Positions 8,528 to 16,085 of a DNA stretch of 32,496 nt are shown one piece after another (positions within the stretch are counted from its first letter, which is position 1; each line of letters begins with the position of its first letter). The notes beneath the pieces are model-generated. The model had not been told where the DNA came from. It was given only the letters and a program-made list of their open reading frames with translations, and ran no database searches. The stretch comes from JAKQLP01 sp964562165 (lineage in GTDB: Bacteria > Patescibacteriota > Dojkabacteria > B142 > OLB20), in contig CAZLRZ010000006.1 in NCBI GenBank assembly GCA_964562165.1, positions 1 to 32,496 on the forward strand. The letters run 5' to 3'. The position numbers and the translations under genes were made by a program.

Positions 8528-9139
8528 ATGAAAATTACTTTAGAAATGATTAAAGATCTCCGAACCAAAACTGGGGCAGGTGTATCTGTAGTAAAAGAAG
8601 CTTTAACTAAATATGATGGTGATCCTGATAAATCTTTGATTTATTTAAGAGAAAAAGGTTTGGCTAAAGCAGAAAAAAGAGCAGACAAAAGCGCTACTAA
8701 TGGATTGGTCAGTTCATATATCCATGGAAATGGTTCCTTAGGAGTCCTTTTAGAACTCAATTCCGAAACCGATTTTGCTGCTAAAGGCGAAAAATTTGCT
8801 GAATTAGCTCATGAGATTGCATTACAGATTGCTTCGAGTAACCCTGAATATATTTCAATTGAGAGTATTCCTGCTGATATATTAAAGAGAGAGATGGATT
8901 TGGCTTCTAAGGATATTGATCCTAAAAAACCAGCCCAAGTTCAGCAAATGATTATTCAAGGGAAATTGCAAAAATTTTACGAGGATTTCGTTTTATTAGA
9001 ACAGCCATTCTTTAAAGATGATTCTAAAAAAATCAAAGATTTAATTAATGATTATGTTGCTGTATTAGGCGAAAAAATTGAAGTAGGAAGGTTCTGTCGC
9101 TTTAAATTATCTGGACCAGCTACTAGCTGTAATATTTAA
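8528..9139 (+). CDS. tsf: Translation elongation factor Ts
   Basis: Guanine nucleotide exchange factor for EF-Tu. The N-terminal UBA-like domain (MIKDLRTKTGAGVSVVKEAL) is followed by the conserved exchange motif region (ELNSETDFAAKGEKF, about residues 77-91). At 203 residues this is the short form, like the thermophile type, lacking much of the second core subdomain and the coiled coil of the ~280-residue E. coli protein. It follows rpsB by 26 AT-rich bases with no Shine-Dalgarno sequence. The usual next gene, pyrH, is absent; frr follows directly. Confidence 0.96.
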   Translation: MKITLEMIKDLRTKTGAGVSVVKEALTKYDGDPDKSLIYLREKGLAKAEKRADKSATNGLVSSYIHGNGSLGVLLELNSETDFAAKGEKFAELAHEIALQIASSNPEYISIESIPADILKREMDLASKDIDPKKPAQVQQMIIQGKLQKFYEDFVLLEQPFFKDDSKKIKDLINDYVAVLGEKIEVGRFCRFKLSGPATSCNI

Positions 9140-9159
9140 TTTATTATTAAATTCCCATT

Positions 9160-9714
9160 ATGAGGATAGCCATAAATCAGGCCGATGCTAAGTTCTCTGA
9201 ATCTTTAGAGTTTTTCAAAACTAGTCTTGGTGCTTTAAGAGTCGGAAGAGGTACTTTACAGATGATCGAATCAATTCGTGTCGAGGTTTATGGGCAATCG
9301 ATGCCAATCAATCAAATTGCAAATATTAGTATGGTAGATACGTCATTGGTCGTAGTTGCTCCTTGGGATAAAAATAATATTCAGGCAATAGTTAAGGCTG
9401 TTCAGACTAGTAATTTAGGAATTAATCCTCATCAAGATGGTGATGGAGTTAAACTTCCAATCCCACCACTTACAGAAGAAAGAAGAATGGAGTATGTAAA
9501 ATTACTACATGAAAAAACAGAGGAAGCAAAAATTGCAGTTCGTCAAATCAGAAAAGATTTAATTGACACAATTGAAGAGGACAAAAAGAATGGTATTTTT
9601 GGTGAAGACGAGATGAATAGGCTCGAAAAAGAAGTACAAAAAAAGGTTGACAATGTAAACTTACAAATCGAAACAATATCAAAAGACAAAGAAAAGGAGT
9701 TGATGCAGGTTTAG
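9160..9714 (+). CDS. frr: Ribosome recycling factor
   Basis: Splits post-termination ribosomes together with EF-G. The 184-residue protein has normal length and hallmark segments: LRVGRGTLQMIESIRVEVYGQSMPINQIANI, ISMVDTSLVVVAPWDKNNIQAI, GDGVKLPIPPLTEERR and the C-terminal charged helix with VRQIRKDLIDTIEED. It follows tsf by 20 bases without a Shine-Dalgarno sequence. The stop is TAG, one of only three in the window, and is part of a small inverted repeat (9713-9733). Confidence 0.97.
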   Translation: MRIAINQADAKFSESLEFFKTSLGALRVGRGTLQMIESIRVEVYGQSMPINQIANISMVDTSLVVVAPWDKNNIQAIVKAVQTSNLGINPHQDGDGVKLPIPPLTEERRMEYVKLLHEKTEEAKIAVRQIRKDLIDTIEEDKKNGIFGEDEMNRLEKEVQKKVDNVNLQIETISKDKEKELMQV

Positions 9715-9733
9715 GCCTTTTATTATAAAGCCT
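9713..9733 (+). terminator. Weak hairpin at the frr stop codon
   Basis: AGGC-c-TTT (9713-9720), loop TATTAT, AAAGCCT (9727-9733) pairs as a seven-base stem with one bulged C. There is no T-tract after it, so it is a poor intrinsic terminator; it might cap or pause the frr transcript before rseP. Confidence 0.25.
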
Positions 9734-9742
9734 TCAAATTTG

Positions 9743-9751
9743 TGATAGACT
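9743..9751 (+). promoter_or_regulatory. Possible extended -10 before rseP
   Basis: TGA-TAGACT resembles the extended -10 of rpsU (TGA-TATAAT), but no good -35 is visible at the right distance. It could give rseP its own transcript starting near 9758, about 23 bases before the ATG. Weak evidence. Confidence 0.25.
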
Positions 9752-9780
9752 AGACTAATTACTTTTTCCTTAAATATTAT

Positions 9781-11400
9781 ATGGATACACTTCTAAACAT
9801 AGGGCTGTCTGGTATTATTTTCATTCTTCTAATAGGGATTATTGTATTTATTCATGAATTAGGACATTTTTTAGCGGCCAAAAAGGCCGGAATCTATGTT
9901 CAGGAATTTGCCTTTGGTTTTGGGAAAAAACTATACAGTAAAAAATATAAGGGGACTGAATATAGAATAAATCTTATTCCACTTGGCGGGTATGTGAAAA
10001 TGCTTGGCGACCAAGACGGGAGCAGCTTCTTAAGGTATAACGAAAGAGCCTACGACAAAAAAGACAAAGAGTTCGCCTTGAATCTTTTTAGAGAAAACGG
10101 TATTAATCCAAAGTCCGATGACTTTTCAAAAATTGAAGAATTCGGACATAAAATGTCAAAGAAGCTTAAAGAACAAGACTATATGAAGCTTCAAAACTAT
10201 TTGGTTAGTGATTATATACCCAACCACAAAGGGAACTACGACAATGTTCCCGCAGGTAAAAGGGCTATTGTAATCTCGGCCGGGGTAATTATGAACCTAA
10301 TCCTTGCAATAATCCTTTTTTATGTTTTTTTCTTAATAACCGGTTTCTATACCGATGTAAGGAAAATTGGAGAACCTTCTTTCATTGGTGCAACTACATC
10401 CAATCCTCCATACTTGATGTTTTTGGAGGGTACCGATAATGTCACTTATTCGGACAGTATCATTATTAGCGCCAACAATAAAATAATAGGCGGAGAAGAA
10501 GAATTTAGGCAATTGTTGGTTGAAAACTATAATAAACCTTTAAATCTAAAATTACAGAAGCTTAGCGAAAACGGTTACACCTATATTACGGGAGGAATTG
10601 TTTTAAATGGTGATGGCGTTAAAAGTAATTTTGATTCGGACGTAATAGATAAGCCATTTATTACTGTTGTTAGCGAAAACAGCATTGCCTCAAAAATCGG
10701 AATGAAGTTAGGCGACTATCTAATAGGATTTAATGACATTCAGATAAAGGCAACCGATAATATTTCCGAAATATTAGAATCTCTAAAAGGGCAGAATGTC
10801 GATGTAAAATTTATCGATGAGCTTGGGGATTTAAAAAGTGTTAATGTCCCTCTAACACCTAATGAAGAAGGTAAAGTGATCTTAGGTATTAGCTTTGCTA
10901 AAATAGATAGTTTCCCTGATTTCATTTTGAGACTTGATTATTCTAATAACGAAATACTGAGTGGTGTCGCACATGGTATTAATATGACGACATACAATTT
11001 TTATGGTTTATATCAATTGGTAAAACAATCAATTGTCGAAAAAAATATTGAGCCAGTATCAAGTAGTGTAAGCAGTATTGTTGGTGTTAGCGATTATGTT
11101 TATAGTTTGGTTAAAATGGATGATTTTGCGAACATTATTAATTTGGCAGCCCTTGTAAGTTTGAGTTTGGGAGTAATGAATATTCTGCCAATTCCATTGT
11201 TTGATGGCGGGCATTTACTTTTTATCGTTATTGAAAAAATACGAGGCAAAAAGCTATCTCAAAAGTTCCAAGAGATAATTTCGGCCATCGCTTTTTATTC
11301 ATTAATTGCTCTTTCAGTAATCATAGTGCTCAAAGATGTTTTTCAAATGGACTTATTTAATAGATTAATTGGTTTAGTTAAATCTTTGTTTGGTATTTAA
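9781..11400 (+). CDS. rseP: RIP metalloprotease RseP (site-2 protease), long form
   Basis: Intramembrane zinc metalloprotease (M50) that cleaves anti-sigma factors and signal-peptide remnants. The zinc site HELGH is at residues 25-29 in the first membrane helix; the second motif, NILPIPLFDGG with D475, is near the C-terminus; the GGYVKMLGD loop is present. A PDZ-like domain covers about 295-362. The protein is 539 residues against ~350-450 in the family. The extra length includes a charged Lys/Glu-rich insert of about 60-75 residues (about 78-155) between the GGYVKMLGD loop and the second membrane helix. It occupies the usual end position of the rpsB-tsf-pyrH-frr-uppS-cdsA-rseP locus, but the intervening lipid genes are missing. 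Confidence 0.95.
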   Translation: MDTLLNIGLSGIIFILLIGIIVFIHELGHFLAAKKAGIYVQEFAFGFGKKLYSKKYKGTEYRINLIPLGGYVKMLGDQDGSSFLRYNERAYDKKDKEFALNLFRENGINPKSDDFSKIEEFGHKMSKKLKEQDYMKLQNYLVSDYIPNHKGNYDNVPAGKRAIVISAGVIMNLILAIILFYVFFLITGFYTDVRKIGEPSFIGATTSNPPYLMFLEGTDNVTYSDSIIISANNKIIGGEEEFRQLLVENYNKPLNLKLQKLSENGYTYITGGIVLNGDGVKSNFDSDVIDKPFITVVSENSIASKIGMKLGDYLIGFNDIQIKATDNISEILESLKGQNVDVKFIDELGDLKSVNVPLTPNEEGKVILGISFAKIDSFPDFILRLDYSNNEILSGVAHGINMTTYNFYGLYQLVKQSIVEKNIEPVSSSVSSIVGVSDYVYSLVKMDDFANIINLAALVSLSLGVMNILPIPLFDGGHLLFIVIEKIRGKKLSQKFQEIISAIAFYSLIALSVIIVLKDVFQMDLFNRLIGLVKSLFGI

Positions 11401-11418
11401 ACAAAGTTCTGATATAAT
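11390..11418 (+). promoter_or_regulatory. Promoter of rpsU-dnaX operon
   Basis: TTGGTA (11390-11395), a 17-base spacer and a perfect TATAAT (11413-11418) with extended TG at 11410-11411. The -35 lies within the last codons of rseP. Transcription would start near 11425, leaving a leader of about 35 bases that contains the strong Shine-Dalgarno sequence. Confidence 0.75.
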
Positions 11419-11444
11419 TTCGAAACAAATTTCACAACACAACT

Positions 11445-11453
11445 AAGGAGGTG
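11445..11453 (+). promoter_or_regulatory. Strong Shine-Dalgarno site of rpsU
   Basis: AAGGAGGTG, six bases before the ATG at 11460, is the best Shine-Dalgarno sequence in the window. It implies that the 16S rRNA of this organism keeps a normal anti-Shine-Dalgarno tail, even though most genes here lack the motif. Confidence 0.9.
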
Positions 11454-11459
11454 TTTTAA

Positions 11460-11699
11460 ATGGCAGTTATAGTTCACAATGATATGCCTATAGATCAGGC
11501 ATTAAAGATGTTATGGAGGGAAGCCAATAGAGAAGATATTCCTAAGGTCCTTCAAAAAATAAGATATCGTGTAAAACCCACGACTTTGAAGCATGAAAAA
11601 AACAAAGTCTGGAGTAAAATGAAAAGAAGAAGACGTACAGCAAAACGAAGACTAGAAGGTAAGAATAAAACTTTTTTGCAAGTCTACTATAATAGGTAA
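11460..11699 (+). CDS. rpsU: 30S ribosomal protein S21
   Basis: Small basic ribosomal protein involved in initiation. The 79 residues contain the recognisable S21 pattern: VIVHNDMPIDQALKMLWREA followed by an extremely basic helix with KMKRRRRTAKRR. Length is slightly above the E. coli protein (71). Promoter, Shine-Dalgarno sequence and start codon are all well placed. It heads a unit continuing into dnaX, ybaB and recR; in E. coli rpsU is instead linked to dnaG and rpoD. Confidence 0.92.
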   Translation: MAVIVHNDMPIDQALKMLWREANREDIPKVLQKIRYRVKPTTLKHEKNKVWSKMKRRRRTAKRRLEGKNKTFLQVYYNR

Positions 11700-11730
11700 T
11701 TTCTATTACGTTTAGTTGGTAAATATCGCT

Positions 11731-13272
11731 ATGCTTACAGTCTATAGGAAATATAGATCTCAAAACTTTGCGGAAATAATTGGGCAAGATCATGTCGTAA
11801 CTGTTTTAAAACAAGCAGTTAAAGACGGAAATCTTGCCCATGCTTTTTTATTTTCAGGTCCCAGAGGAACCGGCAAAACAAGTATGGCAAGGATAGTAGC
11901 AAAGGCCGTCAATTGCTTAGATCTTCAAGATGGAGAACCCTGTAACAAGTGCAAAAATTGTAAAGCAATCAATAAAGGAAGTTTTATGGATTTGATCGAA
12001 ATTGATGCAGCTTCAAATAGGGGTATAGATGAAATGAGAGATTTAAAAGGAAATGTTGGGTTTTTACCGGTAGAAGGCAAAAACAAAGTATACATAATCG
12101 ATGAGGTGCATATGTTAACCGAGCCAGCCTTCAATGCTTTACTTAAGACGTTGGAGGAGCCTCCTCAACAAGTTCTGTTTATTCTAGCTACCACAGAGCC
12201 TCAAAAATTACCCTTAACAATCATCTCCCGAACACAGAGGTTTGATTTTAAATTAGCTGATAATTTATCTCTTCAAATAAAATTAAGAAGGATTTTGTCT
12301 GAAGAAGATGTTGAATGCACTGATGAGGCTTTATCTCTTATTATCCAGGCAGGGCAGGGTAGCTTTAGAGATGCCGAAACTGTACTGGAAAAGGTTTTAT
12401 CCTCACTAGATAAAAAGGAAGATAGGTCCATAGACACAAGTAAGGTTGAGAGAATCTTAGGTTTAGTAAATGTTGAACAGGTTAGGATTTTTATAAGTAA
12501 ACTTTTAGAAGGCGATCGAGTCCAGGCCTTCTCAATAATTGATAGAATTTACAGTGATGGCGTAAATTTAATGCATTTTGCAAAAAGAGTTTTAGATGAA
12601 TGCAGAAATGAAATGATCGGATACGTTAAAAGCGGAAAAGATAATAAAATAATTAAGAAGTATATGTTGATTATTAAAGAAATCAATTCTGCTGCTGTAG
12701 AAATGAAGACTTCATTAATACCTATACTCCCACTTGAGGTTGCCATAGTTAATTTGACCGAAGCATTCGGATTCTCCGGCGCAGCAATTGTAAAGGAAAA
12801 GGAAAAAGAAAAAGAAAAAAATACTCCTGTTAGGGACGTAGTATATTTTAAAAAAGATATAGCTCCTGAGCCAATAGTAAAAAAAGAGATTCAAATTGCT
12901 CCAAAAGAAACTGAAAAAGCCGAAGATGATGTGGAAATTTCGGAATTAGATCAAGATGGAAAAGAATGTTTAAATATTCTTCTAAATAAAAGGGCGGAAA
13001 TTTTAGAGGGCGCAAAAAAATACAATCACTTTTTAACTGCAATCTTGTCCAGCACGGTAATGGATTTGGATGATTCCGGTGAGGTGGTTTTTAAGGTTTC
13101 AAGTTCTTTTCATAAAAAGAGGCTTGAAAATAAGGAGACAAAAATAATAATGCAAAAACTTTTCAAGGAAATCTGTGGTAAAAACATCGGATATAAATGT
13201 ATAATCGAGAAGGTTCCTGATAGTACCGAAAAAAAATCAAATACAAAAATTGTAGAAGAATTTTTTAATTAA
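11731..13272 (+). CDS. dnaX: DNA polymerase III subunit tau (with possible gamma form)
   Basis: Clamp-loader ATPase of the replicative polymerase. I chose the ATG at 11731 (513 residues, starting MLTVYRKYRSQNF, as in the family) over the in-frame TTG at 11716. Walker A is GPRGTGKT (43-50), a cysteine-rich zinc module follows (CLDLQDGEPCNKCKNCKAI), Walker B is IIDEVHML, and the sensor/arginine-finger region includes FILATTEPQKLPLTIISRTQRF. Domain III ends near residue 350, followed by a Lys-Glu linker and a tau-specific C-terminal domain. In the linker, A AAA AAT at 12816-12822 with a -1 stop at 12831 suggests a shorter 367-residue gamma product. It precedes ybaB and recR, a very common arrangement. 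Confidence 0.96.
   Translation: MLTVYRKYRSQNFAEIIGQDHVVTVLKQAVKDGNLAHAFLFSGPRGTGKTSMARIVAKAVNCLDLQDGEPCNKCKNCKAINKGSFMDLIEIDAASNRGIDEMRDLKGNVGFLPVEGKNKVYIIDEVHMLTEPAFNALLKTLEEPPQQVLFILATTEPQKLPLTIISRTQRFDFKLADNLSLQIKLRRILSEEDVECTDEALSLIIQAGQGSFRDAETVLEKVLSSLDKKEDRSIDTSKVERILGLVNVEQVRIFISKLLEGDRVQAFSIIDRIYSDGVNLMHFAKRVLDECRNEMIGYVKSGKDNKIIKKYMLIIKEINSAAVEMKTSLIPILPLEVAIVNLTEAFGFSGAAIVKEKEKEKEKNTPVRDVVYFKKDIAPEPIVKKEIQIAPKETEKAEDDVEISELDQDGKECLNILLNKRAEILEGAKKYNHFLTAILSSTVMDLDDSGEVVFKVSSSFHKKRLENKETKIIMQKLFKEICGKNIGYKCIIEKVPDSTEKKSNTKIVEEFFN
12816..12833 (+). other. dnaX: Candidate -1 frameshift/slippage site in dnaX
   Basis: A run of seven A (12815-12821) forms the slippery heptamer A AAA AAT in the correct phase for -1 slippage of codons AAA363 and AAT364. 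In the -1 frame three codons (Tyr, Ser, Cys) lead to TAG at 12831-12833, giving a 367-residue protein that ends after domain III. Purine-rich AAGGAAAAGG (12793-12802), 13 bases upstream, could act as a Shine-Dalgarno-like stimulator. Only a weak downstream stem is visible. Confidence 0.5.
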
Positions 13273-13294
13273 ATTACTTATTAAATTAATACCA

Positions 13295-13594
13295 ATGTTT
13301 GACCAATTGAAAGATATATATAAACTTCAAAAAGAGGCTAGAGAAATGCAAAAGAAGATGAAGCTCGTTATGGTTGAGGGCTTCTCTGATGATGAAGATG
13401 TTAAAATTAAAATGAATGGTCTTCAAGAGGTTGAGGCCATTGAAATCGATGATGATTTAATAAAGGTTGAATATAAAAGAGATCTAGTTAAGGCTATCCA
13501 ACAGGCCTTAAAAGATGCCCAAAAGAAGTTGCAAAAAGAAATGGCAAAAGATATGGACATCTCTCAAATTAAAAATATGTTGGGGGCATCCTAA
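13295..13594 (+). CDS. ybaB: YbaB/EbfC family nucleoid-associated protein
   Basis: Small DNA-binding dimer that usually sits between dnaX and recR. The 99 residues begin with an amphipathic, Lys/Gln/Met-rich helix (FDQLKDIYKLQKEAREMQKKM), followed by the strand region and an acidic DDDLI segment, then a C-terminal Lys-rich helix. Size and order (dnaX-ybaB-recR) match the family exactly. The spacer from dnaX is 22 AT-rich bases without a Shine-Dalgarno sequence. It shares ACTTATTAA with the tsf leader. Confidence 0.93.
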   Translation: MFDQLKDIYKLQKEAREMQKKMKLVMVEGFSDDEDVKIKMNGLQEVEAIEIDDDLIKVEYKRDLVKAIQQALKDAQKKLQKEMAKDMDISQIKNMLGAS

Positions 13595-13597
13595 ATT

Positions 13598-14215
13598 GTG
13601 CACGTTCTACCAAAAAATGTTCAAAAATTAATTGACCATTTCGTAAGGCTTCCAGGGATTGGTCCCAAAACAGCTTCGAGATTAGTTCTGTATTTGTTAC
13701 ATTCTTCAGACTCCTACGTTACTGATTTCGCAACATCTATGTCGGATTTGAAGCTTAAAATTAAGTTCTGTAGAAGGTGTTTTAACTTATCTGAGGAAGA
13801 TTTATGTGCAATTTGCCAGGACGAAACGCGTGACGAGTCAAAAATTTTAGTAATTGAGGATGTTTTAGATTTGATAGCGTTTGAAAGTATGGGTGATTAT
13901 AAGGGTTTGTACCACGTTTTAGGTGGGGTTATTTCCCCTTTGCAGGGAATTGGCGCCGATGATCTCACTATAAACAGCTTAATTAAACGTATTAAAACTT
14001 CTCCCCAAAAACTAAAGGAATTAATAATTGCGACAAATCCAAACTTAGAAGGGGAGGCTACCGCAGTATTTATAAAAGGTGAGGTTAAAAAGCTTGGCCT
14101 CGATGAATTGAAAACTACTAGAATAGCCAGAGGACTCCCAACGGGGGCCGATTTAGATTATGCCGATAAAGTAACTCTTCTAAAATCCCTCGAAGGTAGG
14201 ATAGAAATTCAGTAA
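13598..14215 (+). CDS. recR: Recombination protein RecR
   Basis: Acts with RecO (and RecF) to load RecA at gaps. The 205-residue protein has a helix-hairpin-helix (LPGIGPKTASRL, about 18-29), a C4 zinc finger with C58, C61, C70 and C73, and a Toprim domain starting ILVIEDVLD (about 83) with HVLGGVISPLQGIGADDL. Length is normal. The start is the GTG at 13598, three bases after the ybaB stop; no ATG fits better at the N-terminus. It ends the rpsU-dnaX-ybaB-recR unit. Confidence 0.95.
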   Translation: MHVLPKNVQKLIDHFVRLPGIGPKTASRLVLYLLHSSDSYVTDFATSMSDLKLKIKFCRRCFNLSEEDLCAICQDETRDESKILVIEDVLDLIAFESMGDYKGLYHVLGGVISPLQGIGADDLTINSLIKRIKTSPQKLKELIIATNPNLEGEATAVFIKGEVKKLGLDELKTTRIARGLPTGADLDYADKVTLLKSLEGRIEIQ

Positions 14216-14237
14216 ATTGTTTCACACCAGAATAAGT

Positions 14238-14285
14238 TGTACAAAATATAGTGTACACATTTTTCAAAAAGGGTATAATTGTACA
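14238..14285 (+). repeat. Three TGTACA palindromes around the pcnB promoter
   Basis: TGTACA occurs at 14238-14243, 14252-14257 and 14280-14285, spaced 14 and 28 bases start to start. The first two extend to eight-base palindromes (TTGTACAA, GTGTACAC). They bracket the -35/-10 region of the following gene, so they look like operator half-sites for a dimeric or cooperatively binding regulator. The regulator is unknown. Confidence 0.45.
14251..14279 (+). promoter_or_regulatory. Promoter of the CCA-adding enzyme gene
   Basis: TATAAT (14274-14279) follows GTGTAC (14251-14256) at 17 bases. The -10 is perfect; the -35 matches at three of six positions and coincides with a TGTACA palindrome. Transcription would begin near 14286, about ten bases before the ATG at 14296, which argues against the upstream GTG at 14251 as the start. 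Confidence 0.55.
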
Positions 14286-14295
14286 TATACAAATC

Positions 14296-15753
14296 ATGGA
14301 AGAAAAAAGAATTTCAAACAAAATACCCCAATATGTAATCCAGGTCGCAAAAGACCTTTTAGCAAAGGGCTTTAAAGCTTTCCTTGTAGGAGGCGCCGTA
14401 AGAGATTTATATTTAGATTTAGCCCCGAATGATTTCGATATTGCAACCGACGCAAATCCGGAGCAAATGATGGAGATTTTCCCAAAGTCGGTATCAATCA
14501 ATGCCAAGTTTGGCACTATATTGGTTATTGTTGAGGATGAGAAAAAAGAAAAGTTTGATATCGAGGTCACAACATTCCGAAAAGAAGAAAATTATTATGG
14601 GGGTAGATGGCCTTCAAAGGTAGAGTTTACTGACGACATTATTCAAGATCTTTCCAGAAGAGACTTCACTATAAACTCAATGGCTATTGATTTGGGCTTG
14701 CTACTTGATGATAAAGAAAGTAAAGAAGTGCTAATTGACCCTTTTGGAGGTATTAAGGATCTCGAAGATAGACTAATTAGAGCTGTAAGAGACCCAATTG
14801 AAAGGTTCTCAGAAGATGGATTGCGATCGTATCGAGCATGTAGGTTTGCTTCTGAACTCAATTTTAGAATTGAAAAAGAAACATTCAAAGCCATCCAGAA
14901 ATGCCTTGATGTGTCTAAAATGGTTTCTGTAGAAAGGGTAAGAGATGAATTCCTTAAATTGATTCTTAAATCACCAAAACCCTCTAGAGGAATAAATTTA
15001 TTATATGAATCAGGGTTACTGAACCTTTTTTTACCGGAACTTATAGAATGTAAGGGAGTCACTCAGCCAGAATGGCATTCAGATGATTTATACGATCATT
15101 CTTTAGGAGTACTAGATAATGCCGAAGACAATGTTAAGTTGGCCGGACTATTTCATGATATTGGTAAAGTTAAAACCAGAACTGTTGATGAGGAGGGTAA
15201 AGTACACTTTTTCGGTCACGAACAAATTAGTGCCTCTATGACAATGGAGATATTGACGAGGTTAAAATTACCAAAAAACGAAATCCTACGAATTACAAAC
15301 TTAATAAAATGGCATATGTTCTATTATCCTTCTGCTGATTGGCGCAAAGTTAAAGAGCTGGAGAAAATTGAAGAAGAGACTGGGAAGAAAATCGGTGGTT
15401 GGACCGATGCAGCAGTTCGTAGGTTTATAAAATCAGTAGGTGAAGAAAACATTGAAGATCTTTTTAAGTTAAGAATAGCAGATGCCTCATCTAATAAGAA
15501 GTCTATGTTTAACAATAAAGAAATAATTGCGCTTCAAAAACGTATCAGTGAAGTTAAAGAGAAAGAAATGGTTTTAAGGGTGGAAGATCTAGCAATAGAT
15601 GGGTTTGATTTAATAGAATTAGGTATAAAACCGGGGCCTCAAATAGGCCTGTTACTCAATGATTTGTTGAATTTAGTGATAGAAGACCCTACTTTTAACA
15701 GTAAGGAGAAATTATTAGAAGAGGTTAAAAGAATAACGAAAAATATGCGGTAA
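14296..15753 (+). CDS. CCA tRNA nucleotidyltransferase / poly(A) polymerase family
   Basis: Class II nucleotidyltransferase that adds CCA to tRNA 3' ends; the related poly(A) polymerase cannot be excluded. With the ATG at 14296 the protein has 485 residues. The head has LVGGAVRD (30-37) and the catalytic aspartates D46 and D48 (NDFDIAT); RRDFTINSMA follows, then the ERVRDEF neck segment. A metal-binding HD domain is fused at the C-terminus (LFHDIGK, H287-D288; also FGHEQIS), as in many CCA enzymes. The in-frame GTG at 14251 would add 15 residues but overlaps the promoter. It is monocistronic: 80 bases from recR and 332 from the next gene. Confidence 0.88.
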   Translation: MEEKRISNKIPQYVIQVAKDLLAKGFKAFLVGGAVRDLYLDLAPNDFDIATDANPEQMMEIFPKSVSINAKFGTILVIVEDEKKEKFDIEVTTFRKEENYYGGRWPSKVEFTDDIIQDLSRRDFTINSMAIDLGLLLDDKESKEVLIDPFGGIKDLEDRLIRAVRDPIERFSEDGLRSYRACRFASELNFRIEKETFKAIQKCLDVSKMVSVERVRDEFLKLILKSPKPSRGINLLYESGLLNLFLPELIECKGVTQPEWHSDDLYDHSLGVLDNAEDNVKLAGLFHDIGKVKTRTVDEEGKVHFFGHEQISASMTMEILTRLKLPKNEILRITNLIKWHMFYYPSADWRKVKELEKIEEETGKKIGGWTDAAVRRFIKSVGEENIEDLFKLRIADASSNKKSMFNNKEIIALQKRISEVKEKEMVLRVEDLAIDGFDLIELGIKPGPQIGLLLNDLLNLVIEDPTFNSKEKLLEEVKRITKNMR

Positions 15754-16085
15754 ATAATCACGTAGTAAATCTAAATATTGCTGAGTAAATTATACTTATA
15801 GTAAAAATCGCTTAAAACAATAAAGTTGAACAAGGCAGGTAAGTGCAAATAAAGAATAAATGATTTATACATATGACGAAATGATATGAAGTGGTATATG
15901 TTCCACGGGAAGCTAAAAAAATAAATGTAAATTAAGTGTTAGAATTATTCGTGTAAAAAGCTAAGGTTTGTAATATAAATTTATCCAGCACGGGATTTAC
16001 AAATAACAAATAAGTATAATCGTTTCATAAATTACTAAGTTTTATAGATCTAATAAAAGCTATTTAATATATCAAACTAATAACA
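15754..16085. other. Intergenic region without a recognised gene
   Basis: 332 AT-rich bases dense in stops in every frame. I see a 13-base palindrome (ATAAATGATTTAT, 15856-15868), a small hairpin GTGG/CCAC (15891-15906), and an inverted repeat TTTGTAA (15967-15973) / TTACAAA (15997-16003) just upstream of a TATAAT (16015-16020). None matches an RNA family I recognise. The right end is probably the promoter and leader of the RNase gene. Confidence 0.4.
16015..16020 (+). promoter_or_regulatory. Possible -10 box of the beta-CASP RNase gene
   Basis: A perfect TATAAT without an extended TG and without a good -35 at 16-18 bases; TTTACA at 15996-16001 is only 13 bases away. Transcription would start near 16027 with a leader of about 59 bases. 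The inverted repeat at 15967-16003 overlaps the expected -35 region. Confidence 0.35.

Noticed and set aside
11716..11730. TTG start for dnaX, five residues upstream of the ATG.
   Set aside because: Family proteins begin near the YRKYRPxxF motif, which the ATG at 11731 gives; no Shine-Dalgarno site supports the TTG.
14251..14295. GTG start for the CCA-adding enzyme.
   Set aside because: The added residues resemble nothing in the family and the codons overlap the -35/-10 promoter elements.
14118..14570. Long open frame on the minus strand across recR and the CCA enzyme gene.
   Set aside because: It lies opposite two well-identified genes, has no recognisable protein features or start signals, and mirrors their codon structure.
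15754..16085. Small RNA gene or decayed gene in the gap before the RNase gene.
   Set aside because: Only short inverted repeats were found; no known RNA motif, no long open frame and no T-tract terminator.
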